NCBI RefSeq assembly: GCF_003205615.1
Contig: NZ_PYBV01000016.1
Location: forward strand, 190,713-254,712
Direction: 5' to 3'
Length of the DNA stretch: 64,000 bases
Origin: Micromonospora arborensis
GTDB lineage: Bacteria; Actinomycetota; Actinomycetes; Mycobacteriales; Micromonosporaceae
The notes below the pieces were generated by a model, which saw only the letters and a program-made list of their open reading frames with translations, had not been told where the DNA came from and ran no database searches. Below are positions 1 to 10,659 of the stretch, piece after piece. The stretch's first letter is position 1, and each line of letters starts with the position of its first letter. The translations under genes and the position numbers were made by a program.

Positions 1-227
1 ACGGCTACGGCACGACCGGAGCCCGGGTACTGCCGTTCCTGGCCGGCAGCGTCATCGCGTCCGCGCCGACCGCCTTCGGCTACGCGGCGATCGGCGCGGC
101 GGTCAGCTCACCCGGCCACGTCAACTGGTACGCCGCCGCCCCGTCCAGCCTCGGTCTGATCGCCAGCCTGGTGCTCGTCCACCGCTGGTGGCGTGCCGAA
201 CGCCGCCGCCGTCGCGTACCGGTCTGA
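1..227 (+). CDS. C-terminal part of a TVP38/TMEM64 (VTT-domain) family membrane protein
   Basis: The reading frame is open from the left edge (codons in phase from position 3) to a TGA at 225-227; the start lies outside the window. About 74 residues are visible. They contain GARVLPFLAGSVIASAPTAF, a Gly/Pro-containing hydrophobic stretch like the end of the VTT (SNARE-associated Golgi protein) domain, then a last membrane segment (SSLGLIASLVLV) and a basic tail (RRRRRVPV) expected in the cytoplasm. DedA/TVP38 family members are multi-pass inner-membrane proteins linked to lipid flipping and membrane homeostasis. The family call rests on one domain end, so it is tentative. Confidence 0.5.
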   Translation, partial: GYGTTGARVLPFLAGSVIASAPTAFGYAAIGAAVSSPGHVNWYAAAPSSLGLIASLVLVHRWWRAERRRRRVPV

Positions 228-298
228 CCGCGCCCGAGCCGATCGACGCCGGCACCGACGGCCCGCCATCCGTCGGAGGGTTCCCCGGGTCCGGTGAC

Positions 299-340
299 CG
301 CTATGACTCACCGGTATAAATATGCCGCTGAGTCATAGCG
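299..340. repeat. Perfect 12-bp-arm palindrome in an intergenic gap
   Basis: CGCTATGACTCA (299-310) and TGAGTCATAGCG (329-340) are exact reverse complements around an 18-nt centre that carries GGTATA and TATGCC. It is AT-rich against GC-rich flanks and lies between the TVP38-like tail and the leuS stop, which converge. It shares words (GAGTCAT, GGTATA, ATATGCC) with the palindrome at 16336-16389. It could be a bidirectional terminator, a regulator site or a small dispersed repeat. The rest of 228-427 shows no gene. Confidence 0.7.
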
Positions 341-427
341 CTCGTCGCGGCGTCCGCCACCTCCGACGGCACAACCCGTGACGCCCCCGCCCAGTCCGGG
401 ACCGGGCGGGGGCGCACGGGCAGCCCG

Positions 428-3268
<2,841 letters not shown>

Positions 3269-3330
3269 CGTCTCTCCTCGCTTCGCTTCGCTTCGTCTCG
3301 GCGCCACCGGGCCGGGCCGGCGGCGGGCAC

Positions 3331-3356
3331 AAAAATGCCCCTCGCACAGGAGGGGC
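3331..3356 (-). terminator. Intrinsic terminator in the leuS leader (attenuator)
   Basis: Read on the minus strand, GCCCCTC (3356-3350) pairs perfectly with GAGGGGC (3343-3337) across a 6-nt loop, and the hairpin is followed directly by ATTTTT (3336-3331). It lies between the leader peptide stop and the leuS start, about 60 nt before leuS. A hairpin plus U-run is rare in such a GC-rich genome, and this one is upstream of the gene on the same strand, the position of an attenuator. Confidence 0.75.
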
Positions 3357-3358
3357 CG

Positions 3359-3391
3359 CCGTGCTGTCGCGCGTTCAGCGCATCAGCACGG
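3359..3391 (-). promoter_or_regulatory. Upstream (1:2-type) hairpin of the leuS attenuator
   Basis: CCGTGCTG (minus strand 3391-3384) pairs with CAGCACGG (3366-3359). Its 5' arm overlaps the last two sense codons and the stop of the leader peptide, so a ribosome stalled at the three Leu codons would cover that arm and free the 3' arm. The freed segment contains ACAG, which can pair with CTGT inside the terminator. That antiterminator pairing is my inference and was not folded. Confidence 0.5.
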
Positions 3392-3421
3392 CCCGGTAAG
3401 AAGCAGGAAGACTCCGGCCAT
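3383..3421 (-). CDS. Leucine-rich leader peptide of leuS
   Basis: A 12-codon frame, MAGVFLLLTGPC, then TGA. It has three consecutive Leu codons (CTG CTT CTT), two of them CTT, which is rare in high-GC actinobacteria. The stop codon lies inside the hairpin at 3359-3391, and the terminator at 3331-3356 follows. The ATG lies exactly 7 nt after TACACT (3434-3429), so the mRNA could begin at the ATG and be translated without a ribosome binding site. The frame is also open upstream with no in-frame stop nearby, so the start rests on the promoter position. Role inferred: it senses leucyl-tRNA for leuS attenuation. Confidence 0.65.
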   Translation of the reverse strand: MAGVFLLLTGPC

Positions 3422-3428
3422 GTTCGGC

Positions 3429-3434
3429 AGTGTA
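3429..3434 (-). promoter_or_regulatory. -10 box for the leuS leader transcript
   Basis: TACACT on the minus strand fits TANNNT and ends 7 nt before the leader peptide ATG. I see no good -35 at 17-18 bp, which is common in actinobacterial promoters. Confidence 0.55.
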
Positions 3435-3669
3435 CCTCGCCGACGATTCGGCCGGCGGGCCCCAGGGCGGACCGGGCCAGGTCCCCCGACGCGGCGAATA
3501 TCGGGGCGTAACCGACGGACTACCTGCGGGGGTCGGCGATAACGACAAACATGGTTAGCCTGAGAGGCTAGTGAGAATCCTGCGGCAAAAGAGGCTCGAC
3601 GTCGCGAACCCAACGGCGGGTCCAGGTGCTCTCTACAGAGCTGCCGTGACGGCGACGAGGAGGAGGCCC

Positions 3670-4722
3670 GTGACACAACAGACCTGGGACGAGGTGGGCG
3701 GCCTGTTGCCGCACGACGAGTTCCGCGCCGCCAGCGAGGCCATCGTGGCCAACATCGAGCAGGTCATCGAGGGTAAGACCGCCACCGTGCGGCTCGCCCT
3801 GGCCGTGCTGCTCGCCGAGGGCCACCTCCTGATCGAAGACGTCCCGGGTGTCGGAAAGACCAAGCTGGCCAAGGCGCTCGCGCGGTCCATCGACTGCACG
3901 GTACGCCGGATCCAGTTCACCCCCGACCTGCTGCCCAGCGACGTCACCGGGGTCAGCGTCTACAACCAGGAGACGCACGACTTCGAGTTCCGCCCCGGTG
4001 CCGTGTTCGCCAACCTGGTGGTCGGCGACGAGATCAACCGGGCCTCTCCGAAGACCCAGTCGGCGTTGCTGGAGTGCATGGAGGAGCGGCAGGTCACCGT
4101 CGACGGCGTGACGTACCAGTTGCAGACGCCCTTCATGGTCATCGCCACCCAGAACCCGATCGAGATGGAGGGGACCTACCCGCTGCCCGAGGCGCAGCGC
4201 GACCGGTTCACCGCCCGCATCGCGATGGGTTACCCGGACTCCAACGCCGAGCTGGCCATGCTCGACGGCCACGGTGCCACCGACCCGTTGAACGAGCTGC
4301 GCGCGGTCTCCGACGCGGACATCGTCCGGCAGCTCATCGCCACCGTCCGGCAGGTGCACGTCGCGGACGCGGTCAAGCAGTACGCGATCGACCTGGTCAC
4401 CGCCACCCGCGAGGCCCCCGATCTGCGGCTCGGCGCCTCCCCCCGAGCCACCCTGCAGCTGCTGCGCACCGCCCGGGCGGTCGCCGCCCTGGAGGGCCGC
4501 GACTACGTCCTCCCCGACGATCTCCAGGCCCTGGCGGTTCCGGTGCTCGCGCACCGGATCATCCCGACCGCCGACGCGCAGCTCGCCCGACGCACCACCG
4601 ACGCGATCGTCTCCGAGTTGGTGCACCGTCTGCCGCTGCCGCACGACCGGCAGCGCAACCCGTACGACACCCGGCCCGCTTCCGGCAACGGCCGCGCGCC
4701 CTACGAGCCGCGGAGGCCATGA
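3670..4722 (+). CDS. MoxR-family AAA+ ATPase
   Basis: A 350-residue AAA+ ATPase of the MoxR group, thought to act as a chaperone for partner proteins encoded beside it. It shows a Walker A (PGVGKTKLA, near residue 60), a Walker B (VVGDEINRASPKTQSALLE, near 118), sensor 1 (ATQNPIEMEGTYPLPEAQRD) and the C-terminal lid. I chose the GTG at 3670 because AGGAGG lies just upstream and the product then starts MTQQTWDEV. A longer frame begins at GTG 3571. Its TGA overlaps the region of the next start (4724), and the following DUF58 and transglutaminase genes complete the classic MoxR operon. The short palindrome TAGCCT-GAG-AGGCTA at 3556-3570 lies in the divergent promoter region. Confidence 0.93.
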   Translation: MTQQTWDEVGGLLPHDEFRAASEAIVANIEQVIEGKTATVRLALAVLLAEGHLLIEDVPGVGKTKLAKALARSIDCTVRRIQFTPDLLPSDVTGVSVYNQETHDFEFRPGAVFANLVVGDEINRASPKTQSALLECMEERQVTVDGVTYQLQTPFMVIATQNPIEMEGTYPLPEAQRDRFTARIAMGYPDSNAELAMLDGHGATDPLNELRAVSDADIVRQLIATVRQVHVADAVKQYAIDLVTATREAPDLRLGASPRATLQLLRTARAVAALEGRDYVLPDDLQALAVPVLAHRIIPTADAQLARRTTDAIVSELVHRLPLPHDRQRNPYDTRPASGNGRAPYEPRRP

Positions 4723-4723
4723 C

Positions 4724-6022
4724 GTGCGTGCCGGGCTGCGCGGGCTGACCACCCGCGGGCGCTCCTTCCTCGCCGCGGCGGTCGCGGCAGCGATCTCGGC
4801 CGGCATCCTCGGCGAGAAGGACCTGCTCCGGGTGGCCGTGCTGCTGGCCATCCTGCCGTTGCTGGCGGCGACCTACGTCGGGCGCAGCCGCTACAAACTG
4901 GCCTGCAACCGTTCACTGGACCCGCACCGGGTCCCGGTCGGCGCCAACTCCCGCGTGGTGCTGCGCCTGCAGAATCTCTCCCGGCTGCCGACCGGCACCC
5001 TCCTGCTGGAGGACCGGCTGCCCTACGCGCTGGGCAGCCGGCCCCGAGTGGTCCTGGAGCGGCTCGGCGCGCACCAGGCCAGCTCCGTGGCGTACACCGT
5101 GCGGGCCGACGTGCGGGGCCGCTACGACGTGGGCCCGCTGGTGGTCCGGATGACCGACCCGTTCGGGCTCTGCGAGCTCACCCGGTCCTTCCCGAGCACC
5201 GACCACCTGACGGTCATCCCGCAGGTCTCCCCGCTGCCGTCGGTCCGGCTCCCCGGGGAGTACGCGGGCAGCGGCGACAGCCGGGCCCGCTCGGTGGCGG
5301 TGCACGGCGAGGACGACGCGGCGACCCGGGAGTACCGGCGCGGCGACGACCTGCGCCGGGTGCACTGGAAGTCGACGGCGCGTACCGGCGAGCTGATGGT
5401 GCGCCGCGAGGAGCAGCCGTGGGAGAGCCGGGCCACTGTCGTTCTGGACACCCGGGCGTACGGCCACCGCGGCGAGGGGCCGACGGCCAGTTTCGAGTGG
5501 GCCGTCTCCGCCGCCGCGAGCGTCGCCGTCCACCTACGCCAGGCCGGCTACAAGTTGCGCCTGGTCACCGGCTCGGGCGTCGATGTGGACGCGTCGGAGG
5601 CCGGCGGTGACGGCGCGCTGCTCGACCACCTCGCGGAGGTCCGCCTCGATCAGCGTGCCGAGGTGACCGACCTCGTGCAGCGGGTCCGCCAACGCGCCGA
5701 CGGCGGGTTGATCATCGGGCTGTTCGGCACGGTGAGCGTGGCCGAGGCCGAGCTGCTGGCCGGGCTGCGGGGCAACGGCGCCACCTGCATCGGGTTCCTC
5801 CTGAGCAGCTCCACCTGGCTCAGCCTGCCGGAGAAGGCCCGGGCCGAGGCCGAGCACGCGCACGGCGCCGCTGTCCTCGCCATGCTGCAGAGCGGCTGGC
5901 GCGTGGTCGGCGTCGACCACGGCACCCGACTGCCGGCGCTGTGGCCGCAGGCCGGCCGGGGTTCGCAGGGCTTCGCCCTGCGCGCCGCGCTGGCCGAGAC
6001 GGTCGCCGGCGGCGTGCGATGA
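4724..6022 (+). CDS. DUF58 domain-containing protein
   Basis: A 432-residue protein with two N-terminal membrane segments (about residues 15-55) followed by a vWA-like DUF58 region. The family hallmark YRRGDDLRRVHWKSTARTG is near residues 203-222. DUF58 proteins are membrane-anchored, are regularly encoded between moxR and a transglutaminase gene, and are assumed to be clients of MoxR in cell-envelope processes. The GTG start is one base after the moxR stop, and the stop is 16 nt before the next ATG, so the three genes are very probably one mRNA. Confidence 0.9.
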   Translation: MRAGLRGLTTRGRSFLAAAVAAAISAGILGEKDLLRVAVLLAILPLLAATYVGRSRYKLACNRSLDPHRVPVGANSRVVLRLQNLSRLPTGTLLLEDRLPYALGSRPRVVLERLGAHQASSVAYTVRADVRGRYDVGPLVVRMTDPFGLCELTRSFPSTDHLTVIPQVSPLPSVRLPGEYAGSGDSRARSVAVHGEDDAATREYRRGDDLRRVHWKSTARTGELMVRREEQPWESRATVVLDTRAYGHRGEGPTASFEWAVSAAASVAVHLRQAGYKLRLVTGSGVDVDASEAGGDGALLDHLAEVRLDQRAEVTDLVQRVRQRADGGLIIGLFGTVSVAEAELLAGLRGNGATCIGFLLSSSTWLSLPEKARAEAEHAHGAAVLAMLQSGWRVVGVDHGTRLPALWPQAGRGSQGFALRAALAETVAGGVR

Positions 6023-6038
6023 ACGGAAGGTTCTCCTC

Positions 6039-8513
6039 ATGATCGCCAGTCGGAACATCGGCGTGGTGGCGGCCGCGGCCACGTTGTTGGCCGCCGCGCC
6101 GCTCTCCGCCATCTTCCAGAGCTGGACGTGGTTGATCGAGTCCGTCATCGCGGTCGCCGTGGTCGCCGGGGTGGCCGCGTTGACCAGGCTCGCCCGGGCA
6201 CCCCTGTGGGGTCAGGTGCTGGGCATGCTGGCCGGCCTGGTCCTCGCCCTGACCTGGTTGTTCCCCAGCGGCGAGGAGTTGGTCGCCGTCCTGCCCACGC
6301 CGGGCACCTTCGCGCACTTCGCCAACCTGCTCGCCAGCTCCGCGCAGGACATGCGCTCGTACGGGGTCGAGGTCCCGGACACCGACCCGCTGCTGTTCAT
6401 CGCCGTGCTCGGCGTCGGCGCGGTCGCTGTCCTGGTGGACGTACTGGCCGTGGGGCTGCGCCGGCCCGCGCTGGCAGGGCTGCCGATGCTCGCCATCTAC
6501 TCGGTGCCGGTCGCCGTCTACGTGAACAGCGTCCCCGCGACGCCGTTCGTGGTGGGCGCCGCCGGTTACCTCTGGCTGCTGGTCACCGACAACGTGGACC
6601 GGGTGCGCAGGTTCGGGCGCCGGTTCACCGGTGACGGTCGCGACATCGACGTGTGGGAGGCCTCGCCGCTGGCGTCGGCCGGCCGTCGGCTCGCGGTGGT
6701 CGGGGTGGCGCTGGCCGTGGCGCTGCCGTTGGCGGTGCCCGGCATGACCGGCGGGCTCCTCGACTCCCTCAGCCGGGGGCCGGGCAACGGCACCGGTAAC
6801 GGGAACGGCTCGGGCGGCAACTCGGGTCGGATCGACCTGTTCGCCTCGCTCGCCGGCCAGCTCAACCAGTCCCAGGTGTCCGAGCTGGTCAAGGTGACCA
6901 CGTCCGAGCCCAACCCGTTCTACCTGCGGTACGCGGTCGCCGACGAGTTGCGCCCGGCTGGTTTCCAGGCGCGCAACCCGAGCGGCCGGCCGACCAACCG
7001 GGACCTGCCCAACCCGGCCGAACGGGCTGGCCCAGGTGTGCAGCAGACGACCTACAAGGCGACCGTCGAGGTCACCAAGAACCTGAGCATGGCGCTGATG
7101 CCGGTGTACGCCGAGCCGGTACGCACCGAGGACCTCAACGGCAACTGGCTCTACGACCCCAACCAGCAGGTCGTCTTCTCCAACCGGGAAAACTCCCGGG
7201 GCCGGAAGTACTCCTTCGACTACGTCCGTTCGACGTACAGTCCGGCGGCGCTGCGAGCCGCGCGACCGCTGCCGACCGACCACCCGGTACGCCGACAGTT
7301 GACCGCCACCCCTGGGCCGGTGCCCGAGGTGGAGGATCTGGTCAAGGGGTTGATCCAGAACAAGCGCACCGACTACGACCGGGTGTTGGCGATCTACCAG
7401 CACTTCTCGGCGGACAACGGGTTCTCCTACCGACTCAGCACCGCGAGCGGCAGCAGCGGGCAGGACATCGTCAACTTCCTGACCAACAAGGTTGGCTACT
7501 GCCAGCAGTACGCGGCGGCGATGGCCTGGTTGGTCCGCTCGGCCGGCATCCCGGCGCGGGTGGCGTTCGGGTTCACCAACGGCAGCAATCGCGACGGTGA
7601 CACCTTCACGCTGACCAACCTCAACCTGCACGCCTGGACCGAGGTCTTCTTCGACGGGATCGGCTGGGTGCCGTTCGACGCCACCCCGGCGTACGGGGTG
7701 CCGGGGTCCACCCGATCGGCCTGGGCGCCGGACACTGACGCGCCGGAGCCGGCGGCCCCGGGCACCGGCGTCACGGACAGCCCGGCGGGCACCGACACCT
7801 CCGCTGGTCCGGCCGGGCCCGACAACGCCGACCGGGACCTTGACGACGGGCTTTCCCTGAGTGGCACGAGGCCGGCCGAGCAGCCACCGGTCTGGCCCTG
7901 GTGGACGGCGGGCCTGCTGGCCCTGCTTGCACTGCTTGCGATCCCCGCCCTGCGCCGGCTGGCCCTGCGCCGTAGACGGGGTGCCAAGGCGGCGAGCGCC
8001 GCGGTGGTCTCCTCGACCGTCGACGACGGAGCCGAGCCGGGGACACGCGTGGTGGTGGTCGGCGCGGACGCCAACGCGGCACGCGCGGACGCGCACGCCG
8101 CCTGGGCGGAGCTCCTCGACACGATGGTGGACTTCCGGATCCCCGTCGATCTGACCGAGACACCCCGGGCGACCGCCGACCGGCTTGTCCGGGACACCCT
8201 CGGCGACGACACCGCCGCGACCGGGTCGGCGCGGTTGCTCGGTCGGGCGGAGGAGCGTGCCCGTTACGCGCGGGATCCGCTGACCGGTGAGCGGTTGCTG
8301 CCGGCACTACGCGTTGTCCGTGGGGCGCTCGCCGCGCAGGCCGACCGGCGGACCCGCCTGCTCGCCGCCGTGTTGCCGCCGTCGGTGCTGCTGCGGTGGA
8401 GGACCGCCATGGCGGACACGTCCGGCCGAATGGTGGCGCTGACCGGGCGAGCCCGGTACCGGCTGCTGCGCTGGAACCCCCGACGGCTGCTGGCCGACCG
8501 GGCGGCCCGCTGA
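6039..8513 (+). CDS. TgpA-like membrane transglutaminase/cysteine protease-type protein
   Basis: An 824-residue membrane protein. The first 240 or so residues hold several transmembrane helices (DUF3488/TgpA N region). A large external segment follows with the transglutaminase-core triad: Cys in GYCQQYAAAMAWLV (about 487), His in LNLHAWTEVFF (about 529) and Asp in VPFDATPAYG (about 546). A last membrane helix (WPWWTAGLLALLALLAIPAL, about 620) precedes a cytoplasmic DUF4129-like tail. A Ser/Gly/Asn-rich stretch near residue 250 links the first membrane block to the exterior. It is the third gene of the MoxR-DUF58 operon. A peptidoglycan or envelope role is assumed for the family; the substrate is unknown. 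Confidence 0.9.
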   Translation: MIASRNIGVVAAAATLLAAAPLSAIFQSWTWLIESVIAVAVVAGVAALTRLARAPLWGQVLGMLAGLVLALTWLFPSGEELVAVLPTPGTFAHFANLLASSAQDMRSYGVEVPDTDPLLFIAVLGVGAVAVLVDVLAVGLRRPALAGLPMLAIYSVPVAVYVNSVPATPFVVGAAGYLWLLVTDNVDRVRRFGRRFTGDGRDIDVWEASPLASAGRRLAVVGVALAVALPLAVPGMTGGLLDSLSRGPGNGTGNGNGSGGNSGRIDLFASLAGQLNQSQVSELVKVTTSEPNPFYLRYAVADELRPAGFQARNPSGRPTNRDLPNPAERAGPGVQQTTYKATVEVTKNLSMALMPVYAEPVRTEDLNGNWLYDPNQQVVFSNRENSRGRKYSFDYVRSTYSPAALRAARPLPTDHPVRRQLTATPGPVPEVEDLVKGLIQNKRTDYDRVLAIYQHFSADNGFSYRLSTASGSSGQDIVNFLTNKVGYCQQYAAAMAWLVRSAGIPARVAFGFTNGSNRDGDTFTLTNLNLHAWTEVFFDGIGWVPFDATPAYGVPGSTRSAWAPDTDAPEPAAPGTGVTDSPAGTDTSAGPAGPDNADRDLDDGLSLSGTRPAEQPPVWPWWTAGLLALLALLAIPALRRLALRRRRGAKAASAAVVSSTVDDGAEPGTRVVVVGADANAARADAHAAWAELLDTMVDFRIPVDLTETPRATADRLVRDTLGDDTAATGSARLLGRAEERARYARDPLTGERLLPALRVVRGALAAQADRRTRLLAAVLPPSVLLRWRTAMADTSGRMVALTGRARYRLLRWNPRRLLADRAAR

Positions 8514-8756
8514 CCCACGCTCGTCCAGGTTCGGGGCGGCGGTCCACCGACCGCTGCCCCACGTGCGGGTAATCGTCACCAGATCGCCGATGTGGGGGGC
8601 ATCCCGCGGCCCGGCTACCCCGATGTCGCCGACCTGATGTCGATCATGCGACGGCCCGTGCTGCGGCATGGACGACGCGCCACAGCCGCGCAACGGCACA
8701 TGCACAGACGCTCGGCGACGTTTGCCGGCGGGAGAGGGCGCGCGGATACGACGGAG

Positions 8757-8778
8757 GTCGCCGGGCTAACCCGGCGAC
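8757..8778. terminator. Bidirectional terminator-like hairpin between converging genes
   Basis: GTCGCCGGG (8757-8765) and CCCGGCGAC (8770-8778) form a perfect 9-bp stem with a CTAA loop. It lies between the transglutaminase gene (+) and the DUF3040 gene (-). There is no U-run. A second small stem, CCCGCC/GGCGGG, is at 8799-8815. I see no further gene in 8514-8821. Confidence 0.55.
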
Positions 8779-8821
8779 TCGCTCGTCGCGGCGTACGGCC
8801 CGCCTCAGCGGCGGGACTGGC

Positions 8822-9220
8822 TCAGCGGTGCCCCTCCGGGCGCTGCCGCCACCTGTCCTCCATGCGGTCCAGGATCGACGACCGGCGACCGGATCGGCCA
8901 CCGCGCGGACGGCGACGACTCGTCGTGCCGCCCACCACGTGCAGGTCGGGTGACTGCGCCCGTCGGTGCGACTGCACCGCGTAGGCGGCCGACGCCAGCA
9001 TGACGACGAAGCCCGCCACCGCCAACGGTGGAGTCTTGATCACCGCGCCATAGACCAGTAGAGCCAAGCCAGCGATGATCACGCCGGCTGCGACGAGCAG
9101 GCGACGCCGCGCATGGAAGCGCGGATCGCTGGCGCGCACGGCCGAGGCGAATTTGGGGTCCTCGGCAAGCGACCGCTCGATCTGCTCGAACAGCCGCTGC
9201 TCGTGCTCCGAGAGCGGCAC
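8822..9220 (-). CDS. DUF3040 domain-containing membrane protein
   Basis: A 132-residue protein starting MPLSEHEQRLFEQIERSLAE, the hallmark N terminus of actinobacterial DUF3040 proteins. Two hydrophobic segments (LLVAAGVIIAGLALLVYGAV and PLAVAGFVVMLASAAYAV) are joined by a short turn and followed by an Arg-rich tail. The GTG start at 9220 has GGAGGAG six bases upstream. The function is unknown; in actinobacteria the family is often found near cell-division and dinB loci. It converges with the MoxR operon and lies downstream of dinB on the same strand, with a 118-nt gap. Confidence 0.9.
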   Translation of the reverse strand: MPLSEHEQRLFEQIERSLAEDPKFASAVRASDPRFHARRRLLVAAGVIIAGLALLVYGAVIKTPPLAVAGFVVMLASAAYAVQSHRRAQSPDLHVVGGTTSRRRPRGGRSGRRSSILDRMEDRWRQRPEGHR

Positions 9221-9338
9221 GGCACTCCTCCCCGGTCACGCATTGGTCGGGCCCACTCGGGCCGACAGACCGTGGCAGCCAACCGGCTGCTTACCCGCAA
9301 GTCTACGAGGGGGGTCGCGCGTCGGAAAGCGGGACGAC

Positions 9339-10598
9339 CTACGGGCGGGGTGGATTTTCCTTTCGACGGGCAGCACGGTCGCCCATCAGACTGGCCGGAC
9401 CTATGACGGACCGCCCGAAACGGGCAGCAGCGGCGTCCGCGGCAGCTTCCGCTTCGCGCCAACCACGCTCGGGTGCGCCGAGGGTGAGCTGTCGCGGTGC
9501 GCCCACTGCCGGCGCGAGCCCTTCCACCCGAACACCAACGAGTCGGATCCGCTCGCCCGGGTCGAGTGCGGTGTAGAGCGCCCAGACCGTGTCGAACATC
9601 TCGCGGGCGGTGTCGGTGGGCACGTCGAGGGTGCGGGAGCGGCTGACGGTGCGGAAGTCGGCCAGCCGCACCTTCAGTGAGACGGTGCGCCCGACCTGCC
9701 CGGAGCCCCGCAACCGGACGCCGACCTTCGCGCTGAGCGCGAGCAACGCGCGGCGGATCTCCAGCGGGTCGGCCACGTCGACGTCGAAGGTCACCTCGGC
9801 GCCGATGGACTTGTCGACGTGCTCGGGGCTGACCCGGCGCGGGTCCCGTCCCCAGGCCAGCTCGTGTAGGTGCGCCGCCGAGGCGGCACCGACCGCTCGG
9901 CGGAGCATGCCCACCGGCGCCTCGGCGAGATCGCCGACGGTGGCCAGGCCGAGCCGGCGCAGCGCCTCGGCGGCGCGCTCCCCCACCCCCCACAGCGCGT
10001 CCACCGGAAGCGGGTGCAGGAAGTCGAGCACCTGCCCCGGGGGCACGACCAGCAGGCCGTCCGGCTTGGCCCGGGTGGAGCCCAGCTTGGCCACGAACTT
10101 GCTCGGCGCCACCCCGACCGAGCAGGTCAGCTCCTGCTCGTCGGCGACCCGGCGGCGGATCAGCCGGGCGATGGTGGCCGGGGAGCCGAAGAGCCGGCGG
10201 GCACCGGTCACATCCAGGAACGCCTCGTCGAGGGAGAGCGGCTCGACCAGCGGGGTGACGTCCCGGAAGATCTGCATCACCGCCCGGGAGGCCGCCGTGT
10301 AGGCGGTGAACTCCGGTGGCAGGAAGACCGCGTGCGGGCAGCGGGCCCGGGCCTGACTGGTCGGCATCGCGCTGCGCACGCCGTAACGGCGGGCCTCGTA
10401 GCTGGCCGAGCTGACCACCCCGCGTGGCCCGACCCCGCCGACGATGACCGGCCGGCCGCGCAACTCGGGTCGGCGGCGCACCTCGACGGCGGCGAAGAAG
10501 GCGTCCATGTCGACGTGCAGGATCGGACTGCCGGAATCGTCGGCGTCCGGCCCGAAGCGCGGATCGTCGCCCCGGGGCAACGACTGGCTGCGGCCCAT
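9339..10598 (-). CDS. dinB: DNA polymerase IV (Y family)
   Basis: A 419-residue translesion polymerase. The N terminus has HVDMDAFFAAVEVRRRP with the first catalytic Asp. The second catalytic motif SLDEAFLDVTGARRLFG is intact, followed by the thumb (helix-hairpin-helix around LWGVGERAAEAL) and the little-finger domain. All catalytic acids are present, unlike the ImuB protein at 16450-18063. The ATG at 10598 lies 6 nt after TAACCT on the minus strand, and no ribosome binding site is seen, so the mRNA is probably leaderless. No LexA-type box is visible upstream, so SOS control is not indicated for this copy. Confidence 0.95.
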   Translation of the reverse strand: MGRSQSLPRGDDPRFGPDADDSGSPILHVDMDAFFAAVEVRRRPELRGRPVIVGGVGPRGVVSSASYEARRYGVRSAMPTSQARARCPHAVFLPPEFTAYTAASRAVMQIFRDVTPLVEPLSLDEAFLDVTGARRLFGSPATIARLIRRRVADEQELTCSVGVAPSKFVAKLGSTRAKPDGLLVVPPGQVLDFLHPLPVDALWGVGERAAEALRRLGLATVGDLAEAPVGMLRRAVGAASAAHLHELAWGRDPRRVSPEHVDKSIGAEVTFDVDVADPLEIRRALLALSAKVGVRLRGSGQVGRTVSLKVRLADFRTVSRSRTLDVPTDTAREMFDTVWALYTALDPGERIRLVGVRVEGLAPAVGAPRQLTLGAPERGWREAEAAADAAAARFGRSVIGPASLMGDRAARRKENPPRP

Positions 10599-10604
10599 CC
10601 CGGC

Positions 10605-10610
10605 AGGTTA
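10605..10610 (-). promoter_or_regulatory. -10 box, leaderless dinB promoter
   Basis: TAACCT (minus strand) is followed by 6 nt and then the dinB ATG, with no Shine-Dalgarno sequence between. Confidence 0.5.
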
Positions 10611-10659
10611 ACCCGGGGGTACGACACCACCAGCCGCCGGTCGGCCGGACCTGCCCCGG

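Noticed and set aside
3571..3669. Longer N terminus for the MoxR protein from GTG 3571
   Set aside because: The extra 33 residues look unlike the family, while AGGAGG supports GTG 3670.
5820..8096. Minus-strand frame of 758 codons opposite the transglutaminase gene
   Set aside because: It spans two well-supported genes on the other strand and has the biased composition of a shadow frame.
9339..10598. Considered SOS control of dinB
   Set aside because: No GAAC-N4-GTTC-type box lies in the upstream region; only a plain -10 box is seen.
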